Origin: SCRD01 sp046705285 | GTDB taxonomy: Bacteria; Acidobacteriota; Terriglobia; UBA7540 | DNA: 64,000 nucleotides | Direction: 5' to 3' | Assembly: GCA_046705285.1 (NCBI GenBank) | Contig: JBJKQK010000009.1 | Location: forward strand, 7,466-71,465 | In this document: positions 50,663 through 60,300 of the stretch, in pieces | Numbering within the stretch: the first letter of the stretch is position 1 | How the letters are laid out: each line of letters begins with the position of its first letter | Position numbers and translations under genes: made by a program | The notes under the pieces: model-generated | The model's database searches: none | Seen by the model: only the letters and a program-made list of their open reading frames with translations | Told to the model about the DNA's origin: nothing

Positions 50663-51301
50663 TCACTGCTGGCCGGACCTGGCCATGGTTCTGTCGATCA
50701 GTTTTTCCACTTGGCCCGCCATTGAGTCGTCCCAGCCGGCCCAGTGCGCCACAATGTAGCCGTGCTTATCAATCAGGAAAAAATTAGGAACGCCGCGGGC
50801 GTAGAAGAGGTGCGCCATGGTAAGGTCCCGATCCAGATACTGCGGCCATTGCATCTGATGCTCTTGGATGTAACGGTGCCAGGCGTCCGCGTCCTTGCCA
50901 TCGCAGATGCCAATTATCGTAAAAGGAGCGTTGGCATACTCACTGGCAAGGTCGTTCATGTGCGGCACGGCACGCCGGCAATACGGGCACCACGTTGCCC
51001 AAAAAAACAGCAGAACGACGTTCCCCTTCAAGTAAGCCGGCGTATACGTCTGGCCGTCGTTGGCCCTCAGTGAAAAATCGGGAACTTTCGGTGCCCGATA
51101 CACGTGCGAAGCGGCCATCACCGGGCACGGACTGCTGGCAAGAAAGATTGCCACGGCAGCCAGTAAGCCGAGAATTTTCAGTCGTCCCAAATGTGCGCTA
51201 CGCGCGCTGGACGGTTGTGAAGGCGTAGACTCCTTCGGGAGATGTGCCCGGCCCATGCTCCTCGGAAGGATTTCCAATTCCTGCTTGCTGGCAGTGTTCA
51301 T
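50663..51301 (-). CDS. TlpA-family thioredoxin-like protein, membrane/secreted
   Basis: The protein is about 212 residues starting MNTASKQELEILPRS, with AGGAG six bases before it. A transmembrane or signal segment (ILGLLAAVAIFLASSPCPVMAA, near 40-62) leads to an extracytoplasmic thioredoxin domain with the redox motif WATWCPYCRRAVPHM near 103-117. The resolving cis-Pro is in ARGVPNFFLIDKHG. CPYC rather than CPPC is unusual for TlpA but seen in related redox proteins. It would reduce or oxidise disulfides of exported proteins. Confidence 0.9.
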   Translation of the reverse strand: MNTASKQELEILPRSMGRAHLPKESTPSQPSSARSAHLGRLKILGLLAAVAIFLASSPCPVMAASHVYRAPKVPDFSLRANDGQTYTPAYLKGNVVLLFFWATWCPYCRRAVPHMNDLASEYANAPFTIIGICDGKDADAWHRYIQEHQMQWPQYLDRDLTMAHLFYARGVPNFFLIDKHGYIVAHWAGWDDSMAGQVEKLIDRTMARSGQQ

Positions 51302-51801
51302 GATTTGCTCCTTCAGGCATTTTGACGGCGCTCGAGCAGGCCGCAAAGTATCTCCGGCGATAATCACCGCGCAACGCGAGGAAGGTATCATCTCCGCTTC
51401 GGTTGCAGGTTACGTGGGCGGGTCCTCAGTCAGCACACGGTGGCTGGACGGGCAGGCATCCTTTATCAAGTGAACGCTGGACCAGCCCATGTGCACCAGC
51501 AGCGAGATTAGCACAGCACTACCGTGGGAACAACGGCCAAATTGGCGGGTGGCGCATCGCGCTGCCGGCGATGTGCGCGATCACGCGGAGGCGGAATTCG
51601 CTTGACAACTGTCGGCTAGCATGGTAGTCTTTCTGGAGGCCTTGAAAGGGATGGGTGGCCACCGGGGGCGGAGAGGAAGCGATGACAGGGTTTAATACAA
51701 ACTGGGCTAGAAGAATCCACCTTGGGTCCCGCGGAAACGGTACAAGAGCTGCCCGGGAGCTTCCGGACACTGAAACAAATGGGACAAAAAATATCTATTT
51801 T

Positions 51802-51970
51802 GGCAAAACGAACCGGAGAAGTGATTGAAAACAAAGAATCGGGGTGCAAAAACGAACCGGAACGAACCTGAAAACGAAGCGGAGAAGTTGTTGAAAACAC
51901 TAGAGTGCATAAAAAACGAACCGGAACGAACCGAAAAACGAAGCGGGCCATGTTGTTGAAAATAAACGAG
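51802..51970. repeat. Three-copy A-rich tandem repeat, about 61-66 bp per unit
   Basis: Copies are 51802-51843 (shortened), 51844-51904 (61 bp) and 51905-51970 (66 bp). Shared parts are GTGCA(A/T)AAAA, CGAACCGGAACGAACC, AAAACGAAGCGG and TTGTTGAAAA. The first copy lacks the second CGAACC block. Units are imperfect with small length differences, which fits slippage or recombination, not a CRISPR array. Confidence 0.75.
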
Positions 51971-52127
51971 GGTCAAAAAACAAGCTGTAAACAATCCGGA
52001 AATTTCGCGGGAATTTCCCGTGAACTGCTTCTAGCCTACTGCAGCCCGGAATCGCGATCCTGCGAGCCTCAGGCTTGCCCTCCGCCCCATTCGTGTCTGG
52101 CAAGCCGGCGCTGGCATCGAACGCGTC

Positions 52128-52136
52128 TGGTATACT
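52128..52136 (+). promoter_or_regulatory. Extended -10 promoter candidate for glgX
   Basis: TGGTATACT is a TGn extended -10 (TATACT, five of six, 52131-52136), about 50 bases before the glgX ATG, with no clear -35. Confidence 0.35.
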
Positions 52137-52187
52137 GCAGCATGGACCCTGCAGGTCAGTTGACTCGCCGCTGAAGCGGCCTTTCCC

Positions 52188-54413
52188 ATGCCGAAAGATT
52201 CCTCAACGTCAAAGCCTACGTTCCCGTCGGAAGCCGACCCAAAGGCCGGACACCGTCCCCGCCGCGTGAGTCTCCCGAGCGCGGAGGAACTTGCTGAACT
52301 CGAACGTCTGCTGAGCTTATGTGAAGTTCAGTCTGTCCGTTCGGGAGTTCCCTTCCCTCTTGGAGCCACCATCAGGGCCGGCGGCGTCAACTTTGCGGTC
52401 TTCAGCCGGCACGCCACCGGCGTTCGCCTTGACCTGTTCAATCGCCCCGAAGACGGAACGCCGACCCGCACCATTCTTCTGAATCCGGTACGCAACAAGA
52501 CAGGCGACGTGTGGCATGTGTGGCTGGAAGGAATTAAGCCCGGACAGCTTTACGGGTATCGTTTTGCCGGCCCGTACATGCCTCATGAAGGCCACCGCTT
52601 CAATCCCGACAAGCTCGTCGTGGACACCTGCGCCACGGCGATTTCTCCGGTTCCACACCGCAGCTATCGCCGGGCTCTCGGCTACGATCCGGCCTCGCCG
52701 CTGCGAGATCTGTCGTTTTCCGCTGTGGATAACGCTGCTACGGCTCCAAAGTGCGTGGTTACCCACCCGGACTTTGACTGGCAGGACGACCAGCCGCTGC
52801 GGCTGCCCTGGAACTCTACCGTCATCTACGAACTGCACGTGCGGGGCTTTACGATCCACAGCAGCTCCGGAGTTTCGTACCCCGGAACATACCGCGGCCT
52901 GACAGAAAAGATCCCATACCTGAAAGACCTTGGCGTGACAGCGGTGGAACTGATGCCTGTCCAGGAATTCAATGAATACCACATGCCACGGATCAATCCC
53001 CAGACCGGCAAGCACCTCAGGAACTACTGGGGATATGACCCGGTCAATTTCTTCTCCCCGAAAGCGTCCTACTCGATCGTCCGTGAGGAGGGCGCACAGG
53101 TGCTGGAATTCAAGGAAATGGTCCGTGCTTTCCACCACGCGGGAATGGAGGTCATCGTCGACGTTGTTTTCAACCACACGGTTGAAGGCAATGAAATGGG
53201 ACCGACCGTCTGCTTCCGCGGAATCGATAATGCCATCTATTACTGGCTCGCCGAAGACAAGCGCTACTATCGCGACTTCACCGGCACCGGGCAGACCGTC
53301 AACGCCACTCACCCGGTCGTGCGCGACCTGATTCTGGACGCCTTGCGTTACTGGGTCATGGAGATGCACGTGGACGGCTTCCGCTTTGACCTGGCTTCGG
53401 TGCTGGGACGGGACCGCAACGGCAATGTCCTTTCAGACGCACCCCTGCTGGAGCGGATCGCCGAGGACCCGATTCTGCGCGATGCGAAGCTGATTGCTGA
53501 AGCGTGGGACGCTGCCGGGGCGTATCAGGTGGGAGGGTTTTCATTCCGCCGATGGGCCGAATGGAACGGCCGCTACCGTGATGACGTCCGCAGGTTCTGG
53601 CGGGGGGATGAAGGGATGACGCCTCACTTTGCCAGCCGCATCAGTGGAAGCCACGACCTGTATTTCGGATCAGGCAAAGGGCCGGAGTGCAGCATCAACT
53701 TCGTCACATGCCACGACGGCTTCACCCTGAATGACCTGGTTAGCTATTCACAAAAGCACAACGAGCCCAATGGCGAGGGCAACCGCGACGGTACGGATGC
53801 AAACTATAGCCGGAATTATGGTGCAGAGGGCGAATCCGGCGACGCAGCGGTTGAAGCGGTGCGCCGGCGACAGATCAAAAACATGCTGTTGACCCTCGCT
53901 ATTTCACGCGGTGTCCCGATGATTCTTGCAGGAGACGAATTCCGACGCACCCAGCAAGGCAACAACAACGCCTACTGTCAGGACAACGAAATCAGCTGGA
54001 TAGACTGGTCATTGCTGGGCCGGAACCGCGAGATCTTTCAGTTCGCCCGGGGAGCGCTGGCGCTTCGCAGGGCGCATCCGGTCCTGGGCCATGTCGCCTA
54101 CTATACTGAGGAGGAGCTCCGCTGGTACGATCCGAGAGGAAAGAACCCTGACTGGTTCGATCCCCGACAGAAGTGCCTGGCGTGCTTGATCAGTGGGCAG
54201 GACGGGCCCAGCCTCTACCTGATGTTTAACGCGGACAGCCGGCCGGTCAGATTCGTCCTTCCATCCCCTCCCGCCGGGCGATGGCGCCTTGCAACTGACA
54301 CTACACGGCCCACGCCGCGCAATTTCTATACCCCGGGAGCAGAAACTATTCTTAGAAACCCGTCAGGGTATCTTGCTGCACCGTATTCGGCTGTAGTGCT
54401 GGTTGCCCGCTGA
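52188..54413 (+). CDS. glgX: Glycogen debranching enzyme (GlgX, isoamylase type)
   Basis: The protein is 741 residues, GH13 subfamily 11. It cleaves alpha-1,6 branches of phosphorylase-limit glycogen. An N-terminal CBM48-like sandwich (GGVNFAVFSRHATGVRLDLF) precedes the barrel. YELHVRGFT, DVVFNHTVEGN, VDGFRFDLASVLGRD (nucleophile Asp), LIAEAWDAAGAYQ (acid/base Glu) and VTCHDGFTLNDLVSY (transition-state Asp) are all intact. A 60-residue low-complexity N-terminus is extra. It is encoded tail to tail with glycogen phosphorylase, with no base between the two stop codons. Confidence 0.95.
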   Translation: MPKDSSTSKPTFPSEADPKAGHRPRRVSLPSAEELAELERLLSLCEVQSVRSGVPFPLGATIRAGGVNFAVFSRHATGVRLDLFNRPEDGTPTRTILLNPVRNKTGDVWHVWLEGIKPGQLYGYRFAGPYMPHEGHRFNPDKLVVDTCATAISPVPHRSYRRALGYDPASPLRDLSFSAVDNAATAPKCVVTHPDFDWQDDQPLRLPWNSTVIYELHVRGFTIHSSSGVSYPGTYRGLTEKIPYLKDLGVTAVELMPVQEFNEYHMPRINPQTGKHLRNYWGYDPVNFFSPKASYSIVREEGAQVLEFKEMVRAFHHAGMEVIVDVVFNHTVEGNEMGPTVCFRGIDNAIYYWLAEDKRYYRDFTGTGQTVNATHPVVRDLILDALRYWVMEMHVDGFRFDLASVLGRDRNGNVLSDAPLLERIAEDPILRDAKLIAEAWDAAGAYQVGGFSFRRWAEWNGRYRDDVRRFWRGDEGMTPHFASRISGSHDLYFGSGKGPECSINFVTCHDGFTLNDLVSYSQKHNEPNGEGNRDGTDANYSRNYGAEGESGDAAVEAVRRRQIKNMLLTLAISRGVPMILAGDEFRRTQQGNNNAYCQDNEISWIDWSLLGRNREIFQFARGALALRRAHPVLGHVAYYTEEELRWYDPRGKNPDWFDPRQKCLACLISGQDGPSLYLMFNADSRPVRFVLPSPPAGRWRLATDTTRPTPRNFYTPGAETILRNPSGYLAAPYSAVVLVAR

Positions 54414-56888
54414 CTAGACCGGCTCGATGCCCCAGATCTCACGAGCGTAAGCTGAGACGACGCAATCGCTGGAGAATTTGCCGATTCGCGCCACATTCAG
54501 GATCGACATGGTGGTCCACCTGTCCCAGTCACAATACGCTGCGCCCGCCCTTTCATGGGTTTGCAGATATGGACCGAGGTCGGCCAGATGGAAATGTTCA
54601 TCATTTTCACTAAGGATATCTTCGAAAACCCAGTCAAACAGGCCTGCCTCCTGAGGCGAGAACAGGCCGGAAAGGAAGGCATCTGCAATCCGCTTGATGC
54701 GTGGGTTGCGCTCATAGAATGCCCGCGGCCGATAAGTATGCCGGAGGCTCATGTCCTGCAGTTCTGAAGCCTCGCAGCCAAAAATGAAGATATTGTCAGC
54801 ACCAACTTCGTCCCGAATCTCGATGTTCGCTCCGTCAAGCGTGCCAATGGTGACTGCCCCGTTCAAGGCCATCTTCATGTTACTGGTTCCTGAAGCCTCC
54901 ATGCCCGCAGTCGAGATCTGCTCGCTCAGATCGACCGCAGGAAAGATGTTTTCCGCCAGCGAGACGCGATAGTCGGGTAAGAAAACTACCTTGATCCATT
55001 CACTCGCTCGCGGGTCACTATTGATCACGCGTCCCACATTGTGGATGAGCTTAATGATCTGTTTGGCCTTCCAGTAGCCGGGTGCGGCCTTGCCCGCGAA
55101 GATGTACGTTCTGGATACGGAAGGCTGCCGGCCATCGACGGTCAGCGCGAGGTACTCGTCAATAATATGCAGCACGTTGAGCAGCTGCCGCTTGTAAGCA
55201 TGAATGCGCTTGACCTGAACATCAAACAAGGAACTGGGGTCCGCCTTCACGCGCACGCTCTCCTGGATCACCTGTACCAGCCTCTCCTTGTTGAAGGTCT
55301 TGATCTTCCGGAATTCCTCCCGGAAACCAGCGTCGGTGACGAATTTCTCGAGGCCTTGAAGCTGGGGGAGATCCGTAATCCATCCGTTACCAATCGCATC
55401 GGTCACCAGATTCGCAAGCCCGGGGTTGGATTTCAGCAGCCAACGGCGCGGCGTGATCCCGTTTGTCTTGTTGTTGAATTTTTCCGGCCAGAGACGGTAG
55501 AAGTCCGGAGCAAGCGAAGTCTTGATCAGTCCGGTGTGAATCGCGGAAACCCCATTCACCGAGTGAGACCCCACAATGGCCAGATGGGCCATGCGAACTC
55601 GTTGTGGCTTGGATTCCTCGATCAGGGACATGCGTTTAAGCAGGCCGGCATCCCCCGGACACACACTCGCGACCCGATCCAGAAAACGGCGGTTGATTTC
55701 ATAGATGATCTGAAGGTGGCGAGGGATCACGTATTGAAGCAGCGGTACCGGCCACATTTCCAGCGCCTCGGGTACCAGCGTGTGGTTCGTGAAACCGAAG
55801 GTTGCGTGAGTGATGTCCCAGGCCTGCTGCCAATTAAGGGCTTTCTCATCCACAAGGATCCGCATCAATTCTGCAACCGCCAGGGAGGGATGCGTATCGT
55901 TTAGCTGGACAGCAACCTTTGACGGGAATTCACTGAGGTCATCGTGGTCCTGTTCGAACCTCCGGAAGGTGTCCCGTATGGCACAGGCAACCAGGAAATA
56001 CTCCTGCACGAGACGCAACTCCCTGCCAGCGATGACCGCGTCGGAAGGATAGAGCACCTTGGAGATCGTCTCTGAAGCGATCTTCTGCTCAACGGCCCTG
56101 AAGTAGTCACCGTCATTGAAGATCTGCATATCAAAATCCCGCGATGACCGGGCTGAATAAAGACGCAATGTATTAACCGTCTTCCCGCCGTAACCGGAGA
56201 CGGGCACATCGTAAGGAACGCCAATGAGGACGTTCCAACCCATCCACATCGGGTTGTAATTGCCCTCGCGATCAAGTTCATGCTCGATGTGACCATAGAC
56301 CGGAACAAGACATGCTTCATCGGGACGGCCGATTTCCCAAGGGCTGCTTTGGGCAAGCCAGTTTTCGGGTTTCTCGCGCTGATACCCGTCGTCAATTTCC
56401 TGCTTGAAGAGGCCGTACTCGTAGTTAATGCCATAGCCATAGGCCGGCATTCCCAAGGTGGCAAGGGAGTCCAGAAAACAAGCGGCCAGACGGCCCAACC
56501 CTCCGTTGCCCAGAGCGGCGTCTCCTTCCGCCTGCTCGAGATCCTCCAACGCAACACCGAGGTTTCCGAGCGCCTGGCGATACAGTTCGAAAACGCCGAG
56601 GTTGTACAGGTGGTTTGTCAGCGACTGGCCGATCAGAAATTCGATCGAGATATAGATGAGGCGTTTGGGGTCCGCCTGGCGATACCGCTCCTCCGATTCC
56701 AGCACCCGCTCCACCAATAGGTCGCGGATGGAGAGGGCAACGGCCGTGAGCAGATCGTTAGTTGAAAGGTCGCGCCAGGCCTTTGCCAATGAATACGTCA
56801 CATGCCGACGGATCGATTGCTCAACTGCAGAGACCGAATCCGCGTTGGGATGCTTCGCAAAGTCAGGCAGAACCTGTTTGCCTTCCAT
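54414..56888 (-). CDS. glgP: Glycogen phosphorylase
   Basis: The protein is 824 residues (standard about 800-840). It releases glucose-1-phosphate from glycogen using pyridoxal phosphate. Marks are YEYGLFKQEI and GWNVLIGVPYDVPVSGYGG in the N-terminal half, LNDTHPSLAVAELMRILVD near 315 and EASGTSNMKMALNGAVTIGTLDGANIEI near 640-670 holding the PLP Lys region. VQVKRIHAYKRQLLNVLHII holds the phosphate-site Lys. It fits with the adjacent debranching enzyme for stored glycogen use. Start by MEGKQVLPDF at 56888. Confidence 0.95.
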   Translation of the reverse strand: MEGKQVLPDFAKHPNADSVSAVEQSIRRHVTYSLAKAWRDLSTNDLLTAVALSIRDLLVERVLESEERYRQADPKRLIYISIEFLIGQSLTNHLYNLGVFELYRQALGNLGVALEDLEQAEGDAALGNGGLGRLAACFLDSLATLGMPAYGYGINYEYGLFKQEIDDGYQREKPENWLAQSSPWEIGRPDEACLVPVYGHIEHELDREGNYNPMWMGWNVLIGVPYDVPVSGYGGKTVNTLRLYSARSSRDFDMQIFNDGDYFRAVEQKIASETISKVLYPSDAVIAGRELRLVQEYFLVACAIRDTFRRFEQDHDDLSEFPSKVAVQLNDTHPSLAVAELMRILVDEKALNWQQAWDITHATFGFTNHTLVPEALEMWPVPLLQYVIPRHLQIIYEINRRFLDRVASVCPGDAGLLKRMSLIEESKPQRVRMAHLAIVGSHSVNGVSAIHTGLIKTSLAPDFYRLWPEKFNNKTNGITPRRWLLKSNPGLANLVTDAIGNGWITDLPQLQGLEKFVTDAGFREEFRKIKTFNKERLVQVIQESVRVKADPSSLFDVQVKRIHAYKRQLLNVLHIIDEYLALTVDGRQPSVSRTYIFAGKAAPGYWKAKQIIKLIHNVGRVINSDPRASEWIKVVFLPDYRVSLAENIFPAVDLSEQISTAGMEASGTSNMKMALNGAVTIGTLDGANIEIRDEVGADNIFIFGCEASELQDMSLRHTYRPRAFYERNPRIKRIADAFLSGLFSPQEAGLFDWVFEDILSENDEHFHLADLGPYLQTHERAGAAYCDWDRWTTMSILNVARIGKFSSDCVVSAYAREIWGIEPV

Positions 56889-57029
56889 GCCGTTACCTTA
56901 ACGCCCCCAAGCGATCTGAAAGGTGTCTGCCTGCTGAAATCGCTGCGCCTGGCACATGGGAACATTCACCATATAATGATAGCAGATCATGGAAAGATCC
57001 TTTCACGGTCCCCATGCCTTGGACAGGGA

Positions 57030-57368
57030 TTACGTCTCAAATGCGCGCACTGCTTCCTCTCTCGTAGGGTAGATATCGAAGATTCTATGCATGCGAACAA
57101 GTTCAAAGGCTGCCTGAACCTGCTTCGACATGCAGCAGAGCTTCAAGTCCCCTCCTTTGGCGCTCAACTGCCTGAGGCACGACAGAATAGCGCCCAGTCC
57201 GGAACTATCCACAAAATGCAGCCGGCTCATATCAAGCACAAGCTTTGTGTTGGTCTCCACGACGGGGGTGATGTCACGTTTAAACTCTGGCGCGTTGCTG
57301 GCGTCCAGTTCATCCACGGGCACTTCTGCAACCCCAACTTCTCCTATTTGGTCAACAGCTACTTCCAT
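57030..57368 (-). CDS. STAS-domain anti-sigma factor antagonist
   Basis: The protein is 112 residues. It has the STAS fold with LDMSRLHFVDSSGLGAILSCLRQLSAKGGDLKLC; the Ser in DSSGLG (near 54-55) is the phosphorylated residue in SpoIIAA/RsbV homologues. LEVs and ELVRMHRIFDIYPTREEAV match the family C-terminus. The ATG at 57368 follows the large sensor phosphatase/kinase by 21 bases, so it is likely its co-transcribed partner in a partner-switching module. Confidence 0.9.
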   Translation of the reverse strand: MEVAVDQIGEVGVAEVPVDELDASNAPEFKRDITPVVETNTKLVLDMSRLHFVDSSGLGAILSCLRQLSAKGGDLKLCCMSKQVQAAFELVRMHRIFDIYPTREEAVRAFET

Positions 57369-57389
57369 CGGCGCGTCTCGACCTCCCTC

Positions 57390-60300
57390 CTACGAGTTTC
57401 GCATCTTCGCTAGAGCGATACAGTTCATCCCGCGCTCGTCGCGATAGTATCTCACGTCATCGGTACTCTTGGAAATAATATACGTACCAAATCCGGACTC
57501 CCGTGAGCCGTCCAGCAAAGGAGGAGGGAGCCCCGAAGGGTCAAATGTCTCCCCCAGGTGATAAAGGCGAATCATGACGCGGCTGGGAAATGCTTCGCCT
57601 TCCAGGTAAATCCAGCGGTCATTCCTCCCATGGTACGCATGCTTCATGATATTACATGCCGCCTCATTGACAGCCAGCCCAAGTGCACTGACACTCTCAA
57701 TGTTCATCGGCTGTCCCGGAAGATTCCGGCAAAAGGCATTCACAAATTCCCGCACGCGACACAGTTGCTTGAGATCGCTGCGAACCTCAATTTCTGCCCG
57801 CGCAAGCGGGGTCTCCCGGCCTTCAACTCTTACGGCGACGCTGGTCAGATCGTCGCTCAACCGCTCACTTCCTGAAAACGCAAAGACAGTATTACGAACA
57901 GCCTCAACGATTGCAGCAGGCTCAAGCTGGCCGTTCGCCTCGATCCATTCGCGAAGTCGCTCCGTGCCAAATAACTCTCCCGCCTCGTTGCGAGCCTCAG
58001 TGATCCCGTCTGAGTAAAAGAGAAAGAGGTCCCCCGGCTCAAAAGGCACGGAAATCTGATCATAAATTTCCCCTTCTCGAACCCCAAGCGGCAGGTTTTC
58101 GCCGTGCAACACGTCGCAAGCACCTGATTGGCCATGCATGTGAACAATCCCGGTGTGACCGCAATCAACAAGGTCAAGACGGTGCCTGTCCAGATCAAGT
58201 CGCGCATAGCTTAACGTTACAAAGCTTTCCAGATCAATCAGTTGTCGAACCACCTCGGCGTGAGACAACATGACAATTTCCTTGGGTTCGGGAAGCTTGC
58301 CATTCCTGGAAAAGGCGTTCAAATGGCTCAGCGCCTTCAGGAAATAACTCTTCGTGGCAGCGCCCACCAGCGCTGCAGGTACGCCTTTGCCCATCACGTC
58401 GCCCACAATGATGTCCAGGCAATGCTCGCGGTGCCGGAAGAAGATATAAAAATCCCCACCGATCCGCTGTGACGGAATTGTCAGCGCAGCCACCCGGAGC
58501 CCTGGAACATCCACCGGCGGTTGGTCAAGCAAAAGCGTCCTTTGGATTTTGAAACCGACATCGGCTTCTCGCTCACGAGCCTGCTCAAGCGCCACGGTGG
58601 CGGCCTGTTCTCGCACAAGGAGTTCGTCCTTCAGCATGTTTGCAGCTTGGAGTTCGGCGGTCCGCTCCTTGACACGTTGCTCCAGTTCGGCATTAAGTTT
58701 TCGAATTTCCGCTTCAGCCTTTTCACGCTCTGCCCTCGTTCGCAGGGCCGTAATACCAAAAGCAAGGTCTGCGGCAAGTTCGGTCAGAAGATCAACTTCC
58801 TCGGTACCAAAGGCATCAGGCTCTGGCGCATAAATATTGAGGGCTCCAAAAACAACCGAGTTCACCAGCAACGGAATTGCGATGCTCGAACCATAACCAC
58901 GTTTCAAGGCTTCTTGCCGCCAGGGCGCCATCAAAGTGTCCTGCGCAATGTTCCTTGCAAGCACCGTTTGCCGTGTGCGGATGCTTGTGCCCGTCGGACC
59001 ATGGCCTCGCTCAGAGTCCGCCCAAGTGATTTGCAGCGTGTTCAGGTAGCCTTCTTCAAAGCCCGCCTGTGCCAATGGCACAACAGACCTTGCTTCATCG
59101 CTTTCGGCGCGCCCTACCCAGCAAAGCCGGTAGTCGCCCTCTTCAACGATAATGTTGCAAACCTGCTGGAGAAAATTCGTCTCGTTCCAGGCTCGAACAA
59201 GCGCCTCGTTGCAGCGGCTGAGGGCCCGGTTTGCCCGGTTGATTCTAATTAACTGCATCTCATCCTGGTGATGCTCGATCGCCGTACCAAGAACATTGGC
59301 AACTGCCTGGAGGAATTTAACTTCATCCTTGGCGAACGTCCGCCTGGTGCACGTATGAGCTCCAAGCACGCCATACTGCCCTCCCTTTGCTTTAATCACC
59401 ACGCTCACGCCGCTGATCACGCCGTGTTCAAGAAGCAGAGAGGCTCCGGCAAAACGCTTCTCGGATCTCATGTCTTCCACGACCACTGGTTCACCCGAAA
59501 GCAATGTGTACCCAGCCTGCGACCCTTCGTTCACCTTGACGGTCGCTTTCCCCACGTACCCTGGTTTCCAGCCAATGCCGGAGCGAAGCAGGCATGCGTC
59601 GCGGCCTGGCAGTAACTCCAGAACTTTGCAGCACTCGACATCCAGTGCACTGGCAACCTGAGTCACTGCTTCGTTCATCACTTTATCGAGTGTGGCTCCC
59701 CGCAAGGCATACTCACCCAATCCAGCCAGAACTGTTTGGAATTGAGCAAGCCGGCGAACCTCGTTTTCAGCCCTCCTGCGCATTGTGATGTCATACACAG
59801 TGGACCGGCTCATCACGTAGTTCCCGTCGCTATCACGAACCACAGTAGCACTGAGAAGCACGGGCAGAATCGTGCCATCCCTTCGGACCATCTCATACTC
59901 AAGATCCTGGATCACCCCTTCCGACTGAAGGACGGTGAGCTCTCTGTTGTACGCCTCTCTGCTCGTAGGTGTAAGAAAATCAGAAAACTTCTTGCGTCCC
60001 ACCACCTCCACGCTCGTGTAACCCAACCATGAAAGCTCTGTGTGATTGATCCTGACGATGGTGCCGACCCGGTCGACAGAATGGTATCCGCAAGGAGCAT
60101 TGTTATAGAGGTCGTGGATTTCATCCGCCGACTTCCTCTGCCGATCTTCTGCCAGCTTGCGCTCTGTAACGTCCTGGACAGTACCGATTCCTCGAATGGC
60201 CTTATTATCGCTATCGAATTCTACGGTCGCTCTTTCACGAACCCACTTTACTCGTTCACCAACAAGGACCCGGTGCTCCACGTCGTATGGAGCGCCGTGG

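Larger units (their letters stand above)
51302..52187. other. Long non-coding stretch with A-rich repeats
   Basis: No supported gene in 886 bases; several short minus-strand frames across 51.6-52.1 kb come from the A-rich repeats, giving Phe/Ser-rich translations. The region holds the repeat block 51802-51970, an inverted repeat GGAAATT/AATTTCC (about 51997-52017) and a candidate extended -10 promoter at 52128-52136 toward glgX. Confidence 0.45.

Noticed and set aside
51802..51970. CRISPR array
   Set aside because: Units differ in length, are degenerate and contiguous with no unique spacers; no cas genes nearby.
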